In this document: positions 1 to 7,366 of the stretch, piece after piece
Position numbering within the stretch: the first letter of the stretch is position 1
How the letters are laid out: every line of letters starts with the position of its first letter
Origin: Niallia alba
Lineage (GTDB): Bacteria; Bacillota; Bacilli; Bacillales; Cytobacillaceae
Length of the DNA stretch: 64,000 bases
Reading direction: 5' to 3'
Assembly: GCF_012933555.1 (NCBI RefSeq)
Contig: NZ_JABBPK010000001.1
Location: forward strand, 5,169,188-5,233,187
Notes under the pieces: generated by a model
What the model saw: the letters and a program-made list of their open reading frames with translations, nothing else
Told to the model about the DNA's origin: nothing
The model's database searches: none
Program-made: the position numbers and the translations under genes

Positions 1-1007
1 CTTACCCAAGTAAGGGTAATTGCCCTTAACATTTCTTCAGGTATATACTTGGGGCCATCTTCTTCCTTGCATGCCATAGAAAACAAGCTATTAAGGTCCC
101 TAACTAGATTCAAATAATAGACCAAGAGCTTAACAGCTCCAATTTGTGTTGGAGAAGAGTACTTAACTAATTTTTCCTTAATCCACTTGTGGAAGGTTTC
201 TTTATCAGAGTACGTATAAACTAGCTCTAAGATTTTTTCCTGATCTGCAATAATCCATTTTTCAATCAATTCTATTTTTTCACTTTCATTTTTAGGAGAA
301 AATCGGTTTAGCAACTGCCGTGGATCAACACGTAACGGTAACTTTATTGGGGTTGAGAGATGATTGTCTGCCCATTGTTTTGCTTTTACACACTGCAGAT
401 GATCTATATCTCCACTTACACTAGCAAACTTGGGGAAACGGCTCTCAATTAGCATAGCTATGGCTAATATGTAAAGATGGTATGGATATCCTTGGGTCTT
501 AGCATTAAAAACAACAACTGAGCTTTCGTATCCCTTTAAAATATCTGTTTCATTATTAAAAGCTGGCGCAGCCTCCCTATACATTTTAATATCAGAGTAA
601 AGCCTGAAAGTTTCTGCAAACTTCTTACTGCCTAAGTTCCCACATGTTCTCCAAAATCGAGAAGGCTCTTCATGTTCTTCGGATTTAACATATACAGGGA
701 TCTGAATATCAAATAACTTTTTTTCTCCTAAATCTGCAAAATCATAAGCTTTCAGTAATTTCACGGTTTCTTTATAAACACTTATCCAATCTTGTTGTGA
801 AATCTGATGAGGAAGAATAGACAGACGAACATAAGTACCCACCCAAAACCACACCCTTTTTTCAGTTACAATTAAAAGAGAACTCGCTTCTCCTTTATTG
901 CGATGTTTTAATATCGCCGAAAAAAAGGCTATCCCAACATTAATAAGATAACCTTTTAGTTGTTTTCTAGAATTGCCTGCACAGCCCAGAATTATAAAAA
1001 GCTGCAA
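1..1007 (-). CDS. Partial hypothetical protein, runs off the left edge
   Basis: An open frame of about 335 codons runs on the minus strand from near 1007 to the window edge with no stop, so the C-terminus is missing. The protein is soluble-looking, with aromatic-rich segments such as KRVWFWVGTYVRL and YPYHLYILAIAMLIESRFP. I do not recognise a family. The start is unsure: the only upstream candidate is a TTG at 1007 with a poor ribosome site (AGGG only one base away), and a TAG lies just before it. It may therefore be coupled to the 98-residue gene ending at 1029, or be a fragment. It is the last member of a minus-strand group with three small genes upstream. Confidence 0.5.
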   Translation of the reverse strand, partial: MQLFIILGCAGNSRKQLKGYLINVGIAFFSAILKHRNKGEASSLLIVTEKRVWFWVGTYVRLSILPHQISQQDWISVYKETVKLLKAYDFADLGEKKLFDIQIPVYVKSEEHEEPSRFWRTCGNLGSKKFAETFRLYSDIKMYREAAPAFNNETDILKGYESSVVVFNAKTQGYPYHLYILAIAMLIESRFPKFASVSGDIDHLQCVKAKQWADNHLSTPIKLPLRVDPRQLLNRFSPKNESEKIELIEKWIIADQEKILELVYTYSDKETFHKWIKEKLVKYSSPTQIGAVKLLVYYLNLVRDLNSLFSMACKEEDGPKYIPEEMLRAITLTWV

Positions 1008-1028
1008 GCCCTATATTATTGCACCATG

Positions 1029-1325
1029 TTACTCAATTCTAAAAGTAGATCTGTTAGCTTTGTTATATACTCGTTGTACATCTTTCTTGGATTGTTCTAC
1101 ATATGACTTAATCATTAAATAATCGTTCGGGTTAGCATCTTCTACTTTCTCCAATGTTGCTCCTACACTTCCAGCCAAATATCCAGCTGCCCCCAGTATC
1201 GTTCGCAGTTCGTGTGTCACTTCTAAAGTTAATGCTTCATGAGCATTATTTTTCATAATGTTTTTATCTGCATCATCAACAATTGTTGCTAAATCTATTA
1301 CCAGCTTTCCTGAATATACCTGCAT
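1029..1325 (-). CDS. Small hypothetical protein (98 aa)
   Basis: A 98-residue protein with a good ribosome site (GAGGGAGG, 8 bases before ATG). It is predicted largely alpha-helical with a Gly/Ala-rich centre (GAAGYLAGSVGATLEKVE). The size and helical style recall WXG100-like or other small type VII secretion partners, but no WXG motif is visible, so this is only a resemblance. It sits between the 88-residue gene and the large truncated gene on the same strand and is probably cotranscribed with them. Confidence 0.6.
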   Translation of the reverse strand: MQVYSGKLVIDLATIVDDADKNIMKNNAHEALTLEVTHELRTILGAAGYLAGSVGATLEKVEDANPNDYLMIKSYVEQSKKDVQRVYNKANRSTFRIE

Positions 1326-1401
1326 CTCAGATGCCTCCCTCTTATAACTATTTATTAGTCCTCCCTAGCGCTCACCTTTAATAGCGAATATACTGCTTTT
1401 T

Positions 1402-1668
1402 TCAGCTGTTATTTTCCTTCTCTATTCTCTTTCCTGCCTTTATAAGTGACAGGTGAAAAATATCCTTTTTGTCGCAATCTTCACTACTAGTAAAGTCAAA
1501 AATAAAGTTTTCAGTTACAACCTCGTACTTTGCAAGGAGGGTTATTATATCCATTAAAAGTTCATCATAAATATCGGTACGAGGATCCTGATATATTTCT
1601 GTAATTCTATATAAGTCCACTTGAATAAATCCTAAATGTTTAGAATATGCCAAAGATAAGCCTCCCAT
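1402..1668 (-). CDS. Small hypothetical protein (88 aa)
   Basis: An 88-residue protein with no recognised domain. It is acidic in the middle (SSEDCDKKD) with a charged, lysine-rich tail. The ATG at 1668 overlaps the stop of the upstream gene (TAATG) but has little ribosome site of its own. An in-frame TTG at 1653, seven bases after GGGAGG, is a credible alternative start. The overlap argues for translational coupling with the 98-residue gene upstream. Confidence 0.55.
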   Translation of the reverse strand: MGGLSLAYSKHLGFIQVDLYRITEIYQDPRTDIYDELLMDIITLLAKYEVVTENFIFDFTSSEDCDKKDIFHLSLIKAGKRIEKENNS

Positions 1669-1964
1669 TAAAACATTTTCTGCGGATTTACTAAGGTGTT
1701 TATTGCAAACACGAGGGCATCATTAAAAGCAGTGCGATATGCTAATTTCGTTTGGATATGTACCTGCTCAAAAATGTTAGCTCTAATATCATCAATAAAT
1801 TCATCTTTTTTTGTTTCATCCTCAAACTTCCCAAATTGGGCAAGTTTTTCATCTAGATCTTTATGGAGTAATTCTGAATACATCACATACTCATCACTTG
1901 TGATAATTTGTTCGAGTCTTTCTTCAATTAACTTGTTTACTACCTTTTGAAAGCCGTCAATCAA
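1668..1964 (-). CDS. Small hypothetical protein (98 aa), first gene of the minus-strand operon
   Basis: A 98-residue, mostly helical, charged protein starting at TTG, with AAGGAG about ten bases upstream. No family recognised. It is the promoter-proximal gene of the left minus-strand group: a sigma-A-like promoter (TTTACA at 2050-2055, TATAAT at 2027-2032) lies just upstream. The divergent XRE regulator at 2106 suggests that regulator controls this operon. Confidence 0.6.
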   Translation of the reverse strand: MIDGFQKVVNKLIEERLEQIITSDEYVMYSELLHKDLDEKLAQFGKFEDETKKDEFIDDIRANIFEQVHIQTKLAYRTAFNDALVFAINTLVNPQKMF

Positions 1965-1992
1965 CGTGGAACAACTCCTTAAACATGTATAT

Positions 1993-2055
1993 TTGCGTAA
2001 AATGAATATTTATTTCATCAAACGCAATTATACTATGGTACGTCTTGAATGTAAA
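1993..2055 (-). promoter_or_regulatory. Promoter with overlapping dyad, probable XRE operator
   Basis: On the minus strand TTTACA (2050-2055) and TATAAT (2027-2032) are separated by exactly 17 bases, a strong sigma-A-type promoter for the small-gene operon. Immediately downstream, over the expected start of transcription, is a dyad with arms TTGCGT (1993-1998) and ACGCAA (2022-2027) and inner arms ATGAA and TTCAT. A dyad in this place between divergent genes is typical of a repressor site; that the XRE protein at 2106 binds it is inference. Confidence 0.6.
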
Positions 2056-2105
2056 ACCAAAAAAATATACGATTAAGGAAAATAACTTTATTCGAGGCAG
2101 AACTT

Positions 2106-2471
2106 ATGATCAATATAGCGGTTGGAAAATTAATAAAAAAATTGAGACTGGAAAAAGAGATAACTATGAGTGATTTCGCTAAACAAATCAAGCTATCCCA
2201 GTCATCATTATCTAGAATAGAAAATGGCACTCAAGAACTTTCTTTATCAATGATTGCTACCATCTGTGAAAAACTAGGTATTTCTTTAAGTAATTTTTTT
2301 TGGAAATTAGAATTTCTTTCACAAGACAAAGCAAAGGATTTTTGGATTCATTACAATGCTGGTGAGCCTATGCAAGACTTAGAAAGTGACTTAATAAATT
2401 GGATTGCCTCATTAACTGATGATCAAAAAAAGGCTTTATACACCTTAGTTCACTCTTACAATAGAGATTAA
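2106..2471 (+). CDS. XRE-family helix-turn-helix transcriptional regulator
   Basis: A 121-residue protein. The Cro/C1-type HTH occupies roughly residues 7-62, with the recognisable pattern SDFAKQIKLSQSSLSRIENG followed by a second helical half. The C-terminal 60 residues form a Trp-rich helical tail that could serve in dimerisation or effector sensing. It is transcribed divergently from the small-gene operon at 1-1964, with a dyad in the shared 140-bp spacer. It is monocistronic and ends in a clear terminator. Repressor of its neighbours and of itself is the likely role. Confidence 0.85.
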   Translation: MINIAVGKLIKKLRLEKEITMSDFAKQIKLSQSSLSRIENGTQELSLSMIATICEKLGISLSNFFWKLEFLSQDKAKDFWIHYNAGEPMQDLESDLINWIASLTDDQKKALYTLVHSYNRD

Positions 2472-2490
2472 TATTTATTGCTCTGATCTT

Positions 2491-2545
2491 AAAAAAGACC
2501 TAAATCATGGGTTTGTTCCATCCATGATTTAGGTCTTTTTCTTTT
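2491..2545 (+). terminator. Rho-independent terminator after the XRE gene
   Basis: A near-perfect 19-base stem (arms 2492-2510 and 2522-2540) with a short loop, preceded by A-run and followed by TTTTTCTTTT. The A and T tracts make it bidirectional. Confidence 0.9.
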
Positions 2546-2741
2546 ACAAACCTGTCTATACTACCGTGGTCAAATCCACATCCTCTCTGATATTACTTTT
2601 AAGGTATTTAGGGAATCATCAAAAATTCTTCTCCCCTAACTTTTCCCCTTACTGTAACTAGCATTATTAACAATAAGGGTAATTAGGAACCTGTTTACTT
2701 ATTTTCAAACAAAAATAAAAAAATTTACTAAAGGGGTTCGA

Positions 2742-2798
2742 ATGAGAGAAAACAGATGGTATCGTGTTACAGCTTTAACCAATATTAATAAATTTTAA
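2742..2798 (+). CDS. Possible 18-residue leader peptide
   Basis: A short frame MRENRWYRVTALTNINKF with AAGGGG eight bases before its ATG, ending 17 bases before the next gene's ATG. It could be a translated leader coupled to the DUF3987 gene, or chance. The rest of 2546-2815 shows no gene. Confidence 0.25.
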   Translation: MRENRWYRVTALTNINKF

Positions 2799-2815
2799 GA
2801 AGGGAACAAATAACA

Positions 2816-4432
2816 ATGACAAACGAAAACTCTCGCAACAACCCAAAAAAGGAATTAACTAAAGAGGAAAAGCTTTCTATGCGTGCTAACAGAAAAGTAA
2901 CCGCAGGAAATGACGAACTGTACAATGACGTTATGAAATCAATTGAAACAGGGATTGTAAAACAACCTCGGCAATCCAGTGAAGAGGAATGGTCAATGCC
3001 TGTAACTTTTGATGAGTATGATACAATTCCATTTCCAATCGAAATTTTTCCAGCCACCATTCAAAATATGGTGAAAGCAGTGGCTATCGATACTCAAACT
3101 CCAATCGATTTAGCGGCGATGGTTTGCATTGGAGTGTTATCGACTGCATTAAGTAAGAAATTCGCAATTGAACCAAAAACAGGTTGGAAGGAACCATTAA
3201 ATACGTATACAGCAACACTTTTACCTTCGGGATTAAGGAAATCAGCTGTTTATAATGCTATGACGAAAGTTTTATATAAATATGCCCAAGAACTTTATGA
3301 AGAGATGGAACCAAAAATCGAAAAAAGGAAATTAAAGAGGCAGGCTCTCGAAAAAAGGATTGATAAACTTCAAACCGATTATGCAAAAACGAATAATCCT
3401 GAATTACTACAAGAAATTGAAGCCATCAGCGACGAACTGCAAAAACATCCAGAGCTTTCAGCGCCTAAACTAACGGTCGATAATGAAACTTCCGAAAATT
3501 TGGTTATAGAATTAAAGAAGAATAACGAAAAAATTTCTATTATGTCCCCCGAAGGTGACTTATTTATTAAATTTAATGATCCAGCTGAAAAAGGAAAGCA
3601 TGATGTTTATCTTAAAGGATATAGTGGAGATCACCTCCAAGTAGGCCGAGTTTCACGACCGGGGGAAATTTTAACTGAGCCGTTATTGACCATCTGCATC
3701 GTAGCGCAGCCAACAGTAGTTCAAAATTTCCCATCCTACGTTCATGAAAGAGGAATACCTGCAAGGTTTCTATTTTCTATGCCAAACGATAATCAAGGCT
3801 TCCGTGAGCCTTTTCCTCCTTCAACAGCAGTCGAAATTTCTAGGGCATATCAAGAATTGATTAGAAAGCTGCTGATGTTTACGCCGAACGAAACAATTTG
3901 CTTACGGTTAAGTGAAGACTCTATAAACATTTTAAAAGATCTCATTATGGATATTGAAAAAGAGTTCAGAGACAATGGCATTTTCGAAGGTCATCTAAGG
4001 TTTTGGGGAAGTAAATTGGTTGGCCAGATTTTACGGGTAGCTGGGTTATTGCATGTTGCTCATTCAGCTGATTCTTCTAATCTGGAGGAAATAACATCCG
4101 AAGTCAGTCTGGACATTTGCAAAAAGGCCTTTTTGCTAGAAGATTACTTCATTACTCATGCACAAAAGGTATTTGGGGTGATGAAACGCAATGATACATT
4201 CAATGATGCAATTTATTTACGTGATAAAATCTTAAATGAGAAAAAACTAGTAGTCGATAAACAGACAATTCATCAGAAAACGAAAAAGAGGATTCAAGGC
4301 AAAGATCGGTTTTCACGTGCTTATGACCTGCTTGAATATCACTCTTATATTAAACAAGTAAAAGGCGGTAAATACGGAAACAAGGGAATGATCCTAGTAA
4401 ATCCTGCTCTATTGAAAAATGATAGCAATTAA
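2816..4432 (+). CDS. DUF3987 (YfjI-type) domain protein, primase/helicase-like
   Basis: A 538-residue protein whose first 400 residues match the layout of DUF3987/YfjI proteins, found on plasmids, phages and integrative elements and often near replication genes. Visible features: the entry segment TIPFPIEIFPATIQNMVKAVA near residues 70-90, a degenerate P-loop (LLPSGLRKSAV, about 136-146), a charged coiled-coil insertion at about 165-215, and a C-terminal segment that may be a winged helix (about 465-530). The GLRKS loop departs from GxxxxGKS, as often seen in this family. The ribosome site GAAGGG precedes the ATG. A role in element replication or transfer is inferred from the family. Confidence 0.75.
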   Translation: MTNENSRNNPKKELTKEEKLSMRANRKVTAGNDELYNDVMKSIETGIVKQPRQSSEEEWSMPVTFDEYDTIPFPIEIFPATIQNMVKAVAIDTQTPIDLAAMVCIGVLSTALSKKFAIEPKTGWKEPLNTYTATLLPSGLRKSAVYNAMTKVLYKYAQELYEEMEPKIEKRKLKRQALEKRIDKLQTDYAKTNNPELLQEIEAISDELQKHPELSAPKLTVDNETSENLVIELKKNNEKISIMSPEGDLFIKFNDPAEKGKHDVYLKGYSGDHLQVGRVSRPGEILTEPLLTICIVAQPTVVQNFPSYVHERGIPARFLFSMPNDNQGFREPFPPSTAVEISRAYQELIRKLLMFTPNETICLRLSEDSINILKDLIMDIEKEFRDNGIFEGHLRFWGSKLVGQILRVAGLLHVAHSADSSNLEEITSEVSLDICKKAFLLEDYFITHAQKVFGVMKRNDTFNDAIYLRDKILNEKKLVVDKQTIHQKTKKRIQGKDRFSRAYDLLEYHSYIKQVKGGKYGNKGMILVNPALLKNDSN

Positions 4433-4486
4433 GGTCCTAACCTCCCTAAAATACTGTAAACTATTGATATCCCTACTCAAAAACAA

Positions 4487-4523
4487 GGGAATGAGAGAAT
4501 CCTAAAGTTCCCTCATTCCCCTA
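4487..4523 (+). other. GC-rich hairpin after the DUF3987 gene
   Basis: Arms around GGGAATGAG and CTCATTCCC form a hairpin downstream of the stop, but no T-run follows. It may be a weak terminator or an RNA-stabilising structure. The motif CGTAACTAG near 4553 resembles CTGTAACTAG near 2654, on the other side of the gene. Confidence 0.4.
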
Positions 4524-4573
4524 ATTTACATAACAGAAAATGTATTCCTTAACCGTAACTAGGAGGATCAACA

Positions 4574-4784
4574 ATGAAATTCAAGTTCTTTAACGATACT
4601 GCAGAAAAGTAACGATACATCCAGCTACTTATCAACATGGCTGCTATGTTGATAATAATCATGCAATTATGCCATTACAAGAACGATTATTTATTCTGCC
4701 AAACGCGGTACCTATCCCTTCGTCAAACCATGGGATTACGGGGTAAGAAATGGACTTCAGCTACTGGTTTCACCAATAGAGTAA
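4574..4784 (+). pseudogene. Small accessory protein gene broken by two frameshifts
   Basis: AGGAGG precedes an ATG at 4574 that opens MKFKFFNDTAEK and stops at once. If one base is added in the A-run near 4608, the frame continues VTIHPATYQHGCYVDNNHAI and on to LPNAVP. A second shift near 4705 restores FVKPWDYGVRNGLQLLVSPIE and a stop at 4784. The joined product of about 70 residues resembles small proteins I recall from Bacillus mobile elements that carry a WDYG..GLQ..VSP ending. Two separate shifts argue for decay rather than one sequencing error. It is unlikely to make a functional protein. Confidence 0.6.
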
Positions 4785-4871
4785 TAGAGCGTTGTCATTT
4801 GATGCTCCTAAGTATAACTTTTCTAAATATCTAAAAAGGAGCGCTTTTCAGCTACCCCCTTCAAAAAGTAT

Positions 4872-5195
4872 TTAAAATCCTAATTGCTTCGCAACCCACT
4901 CTTGACCAGCTTTCCCTTTCATATCTTCCCATCCGGAAAATCTACTATGGTTTCGTACGTACTCATCAAGCTCACTTTCATTAATTTTATCAAAGTCTTC
5001 TTCAGTCTGAATCTCAAAAGGACTCTTATCAAAGAATTCATCAATATTATTAAATTTAGTATGTATCTGCATGAACCGGTCGTTAAATAAGTCTGTAAAG
5101 CTTACTGTTGTTCCTTTTTCCAATTCTTTTGCTTTATTACCCATTTGCTTTAACCGTTTGTTGAAATCGTCGAAACCCTTTGTTTTTACACCCAT
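4872..5195 (-). CDS. Small hypothetical protein (107 aa)
   Basis: A 107-residue, strongly charged protein with a good ribosome site (GGGAGG, six bases before the ATG). The N-terminus (MGVKTKGFDDFNKRLKQMG) looks like an amphipathic helix and the rest is acidic. I recognise no domain. It stands alone on the minus strand inside a plus-strand module, so it may be cargo or a regulator of the mobile module. Confidence 0.6.
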   Translation of the reverse strand: MGVKTKGFDDFNKRLKQMGNKAKELEKGTTVSFTDLFNDRFMQIHTKFNNIDEFFDKSPFEIQTEEDFDKINESELDEYVRNHSRFSGWEDMKGKAGQEWVAKQLGF

Positions 5196-5300
5196 TCAAA
5201 ATCCTCCCAATTTTGTTTTAGAAGAAAATATCCTCAGATGAAATCACTATTTCTAGTATATCGCATAGAATTGGTGTATTTTGCAAAGAAAGAATACATA

Positions 5301-5463
5301 GTATTGCAATTGCAACTACACAATGTTGCAACTTGACATGGAGCCTCTGCGGGCATGAGTCTCAAGCCAAGAAGCCAGCAAGATCAAGGGCTGGCTTTGC
5401 CACGAAAGGCTATCATGCCCACCACTCCATGTAAAGTCGCAACGACAAATCAGCTTGCAATAC
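5301..5463. repeat. Nested palindrome flanked by TTGCAA repeats, candidate origin or transfer site
   Basis: Three nested inverted pairs share one centre: ACATGGAG (5336-5343) with CTCCATGT (5425-5432), GGGCATGA (5351-5358) with TCATGCCC (5413-5420), and AGCCAGC (5373-5379) with GCTGGCT (5390-5396). Outside lie GTTGCAAC (5325-5332), a near copy GTCGCAAC at about 5436, and the outer pair GTATTGCAA (5301-5309) with TTGCAATAC (5455-5463). No coding signal fits. Such a structure upstream of plasmid-type genes could be a single-strand origin, oriT or protein-loading site. The function is inference. Confidence 0.6.
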
Positions 5464-5988
5464 TCTGCACTTTTATTTTGCAATACACAATTGGTGACAT
5501 TGCAACTTTTAGAAAGGGGATTTTTGAATATCAATCCAATCGATGTCTTATCTGCTTTAGACTTTACAAAGTCTAAAGAAAGTTTGAATGTATAACTGAT
5601 TTTCTGTGGCAGTGCGAAACTAAAATACTCTCTCCCTTATTGATGAATAGGAAGGGAATTCAACAAATAATTCCATATTGATAGATCCGTAAGTCCTTTG
5701 AAAATTTTACTTTTAAGTAAATTATCGTTCCGATAGAATTTATTAACTACCTGAAACACTTGTTAAACATCAACTCTAATTAAAGTTAGCTATAACTTAA
5801 ATGAAATTAAACTGAGTCTTAATGAAGTGAATTAGAAACGATTATTTTCTATTTGATTTAAATATAACTCAATAATAGTTCAACCTAAATTTGAATTTAA
5901 GCCAATATTTTTTATTCCTGCTCTTCGAATAGGCTTAATTCCAAGCTAAAATGTTTTTACCTTTAAGTGAAAGGAGGGGAAAAACAAA
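5464..5988. other. AT-rich non-coding stretch
   Basis: No credible gene is seen. The DNA is AT-rich with further TTGCAA-like words near 5478 and 5501, and it ends in the strong ribosome site of the next gene. With the adjacent palindrome it could form an origin or control region, but I see no defined iterons. Confidence 0.35.
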
Positions 5989-6573
5989 GTGGAAATAGAC
6001 ATTGATAATGCATCCTTGAGAGACATCATTTCACTCATAAAAGCTGGGAAAACGGATCTTGAGATCGGAGCAATGAAAAATTACACTTCAGGCTCTACTG
6101 TTTATAGACGTTTAAGGATTGCTGGAGCCGATAAATCATCGAAAAAGTGGGACTTCACCAACATTGATGAGAGCATGTTAGATCAAAATTTTTGGGACAT
6201 CAGTGAAAAAGACCAGATAAATGAAACTAACCAGAACATCACTTCATTCTCTGAAGAGCAAATTAATGCACTTAAAATTATTGCAGATGATTATATAAAT
6301 CGAAATTCTCATAGCGAGGATTCAGATGATGAAGATACTAAATATAAAATGTTTGGCAAACTACATTTGGAGAACGCTCGTTTCAAAAATAAGGACAACA
6401 CTACCAAGCAATTGAATGTTCCAGTCTTAGATGCTGTTATGTCGCAATTAGACAGCTTTATTAATTCCAGTGGACTAGAAAAAAAATTCGTGGTTAACAA
6501 AGCACTTGAAGTGTTTTTAGAAATGCACCATAAGGATTGGCAAGAGCAAGAGGATTATGCAAATCAGTCGTAA
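5989..6573 (+). CDS. HTH and ribbon-helix-helix type DNA-binding protein (plasmid-like)
   Basis: A 194-residue protein starting at GTG after AAAGGAGGGG. The N-terminal 50 residues (LRDIISLIKAGKTDLEIGA and on) resemble a helix-turn-helix. The middle is acidic and flexible. Residues about 143-185 (LNVPVLDAVMSQLDSFINSS, then a helix) look like a ribbon-helix-helix domain, with a short strand and two helices. Two DNA-binding ends on a small protein next to a palindromic region suggest a copy-control, partition or transfer regulator. The fold assignment is by eye. Confidence 0.6.
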   Translation: MEIDIDNASLRDIISLIKAGKTDLEIGAMKNYTSGSTVYRRLRIAGADKSSKKWDFTNIDESMLDQNFWDISEKDQINETNQNITSFSEEQINALKIIADDYINRNSHSEDSDDEDTKYKMFGKLHLENARFKNKDNTTKQLNVPVLDAVMSQLDSFINSSGLEKKFVVNKALEVFLEMHHKDWQEQEDYANQS

Positions 6574-6586
6574 CTATGCACGTTAG

Positions 6587-6624
6587 AGTATACGCGTTGA
6601 GGGTGTCCGTTCAACGTGTATACT
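6587..6624. repeat. Inverted repeat AGTATACGCGTTGA / TCAACGTGTATACT
   Basis: Fourteen-base arms (6587-6600 and 6611-6624) with one mismatch and a 10-base loop, right after the HTH/RHH gene. No T-run follows, so a protein-binding or structural site is more likely than a terminator. Confidence 0.5.
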
Positions 6625-6796
6625 TAGATTTACTTCAAACCTAGTCTTTTCAACGGTTCTCGCTCGGTACAGACAATACCTTTTAATGCCGACTATATAA
6701 GAAAATAACTACCCGTATTCAGATAATTAAAGGTCTTTTACCGACACTCTTTCTCTGAGCAATGAAGATAAGCAAAATGGTTGGCTATGGATGTAT

Positions 6797-6946
6797 TTAG
6801 AAATCGTTCATAACAAATTCTATTAGTTCTAAATCATCTTCTGACAAATTGAATTTTTTCTGAACTTCCTTTTCTGTTAACCCTTTTTCAATTTCTTTGA
6901 TTGCCCTGATGATCGTTTCATCGTCGCTAAAATTACAACTGTTCAT
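6797..6946 (-). CDS. Small hypothetical protein (49 aa)
   Basis: A 49-residue acidic protein on the minus strand with AGGTGA seven bases before its ATG. The sequence (EIEKGLTEKEVQKKFNLSED) has the look of a small helix-turn-helix with a helix-starting Ser. No family recognised. It lies in the otherwise empty stretch 6574-7366. Confidence 0.5.
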   Translation of the reverse strand: MNSCNFSDDETIIRAIKEIEKGLTEKEVQKKFNLSEDDLELIEFVMNDF

Positions 6947-7163
6947 ATCGATATTCACCTATGTAAAGATATATTGGGCTGGTGTAGCAGATAAGCAAGA
7001 TATAAGTATGTTAAAGAATAAAACCTCTACGAAAGACGTTATAAGTAAAGAAAAATATAAGCTTAACACTACTTTAACCTAAACATATGCGTATTTTATA
7101 TACGATAATGGCCATAATTCATTTAGTTTCCAAGTAGCTTTAAAGCCATCTACCTTTAAGGGA

Positions 7164-7236
7164 AAACCCCATCATAATACTTAAACGATTATATCTCCTG
7201 TTACGTTTAAGTATGAGGTTGGGTTTTTTATTTTAG
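7164..7236 (+). terminator. Long hairpin with T-run
   Basis: Imperfect arms of about 20 bases (7166-7187 and 7204-7224) around ACTTAAACG / CGTTTAAGT, followed by GGGTTTTTTATTTT. It is a rho-independent terminator, or an attenuator 130 bases before the replication-relaxation gene. Confidence 0.7.
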
Positions 7237-7366
7237 AAATATCAGGGGAGCAGTATAAGCGGCTTCTGCTAACTTAATAGGAAAAAAACAATAGATAATC
7301 TGATGGCGCTTTTTCTTCATGGAGAATGTGCCTTTGTATTGCAAAAAAAAATAGGAGTCTAGAGAA

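Noticed and set aside
4637..4834. A 65-residue plus-strand frame
   Set aside because: It is a shifted frame over the broken gene at 4574-4784, whose other frames give the coherent protein.
5316..5576. Two overlapping frames of 72-73 residues in the nested palindrome
   Set aside because: Open on both strands because of the inverted repeats, with no ribosome site or recognisable protein.
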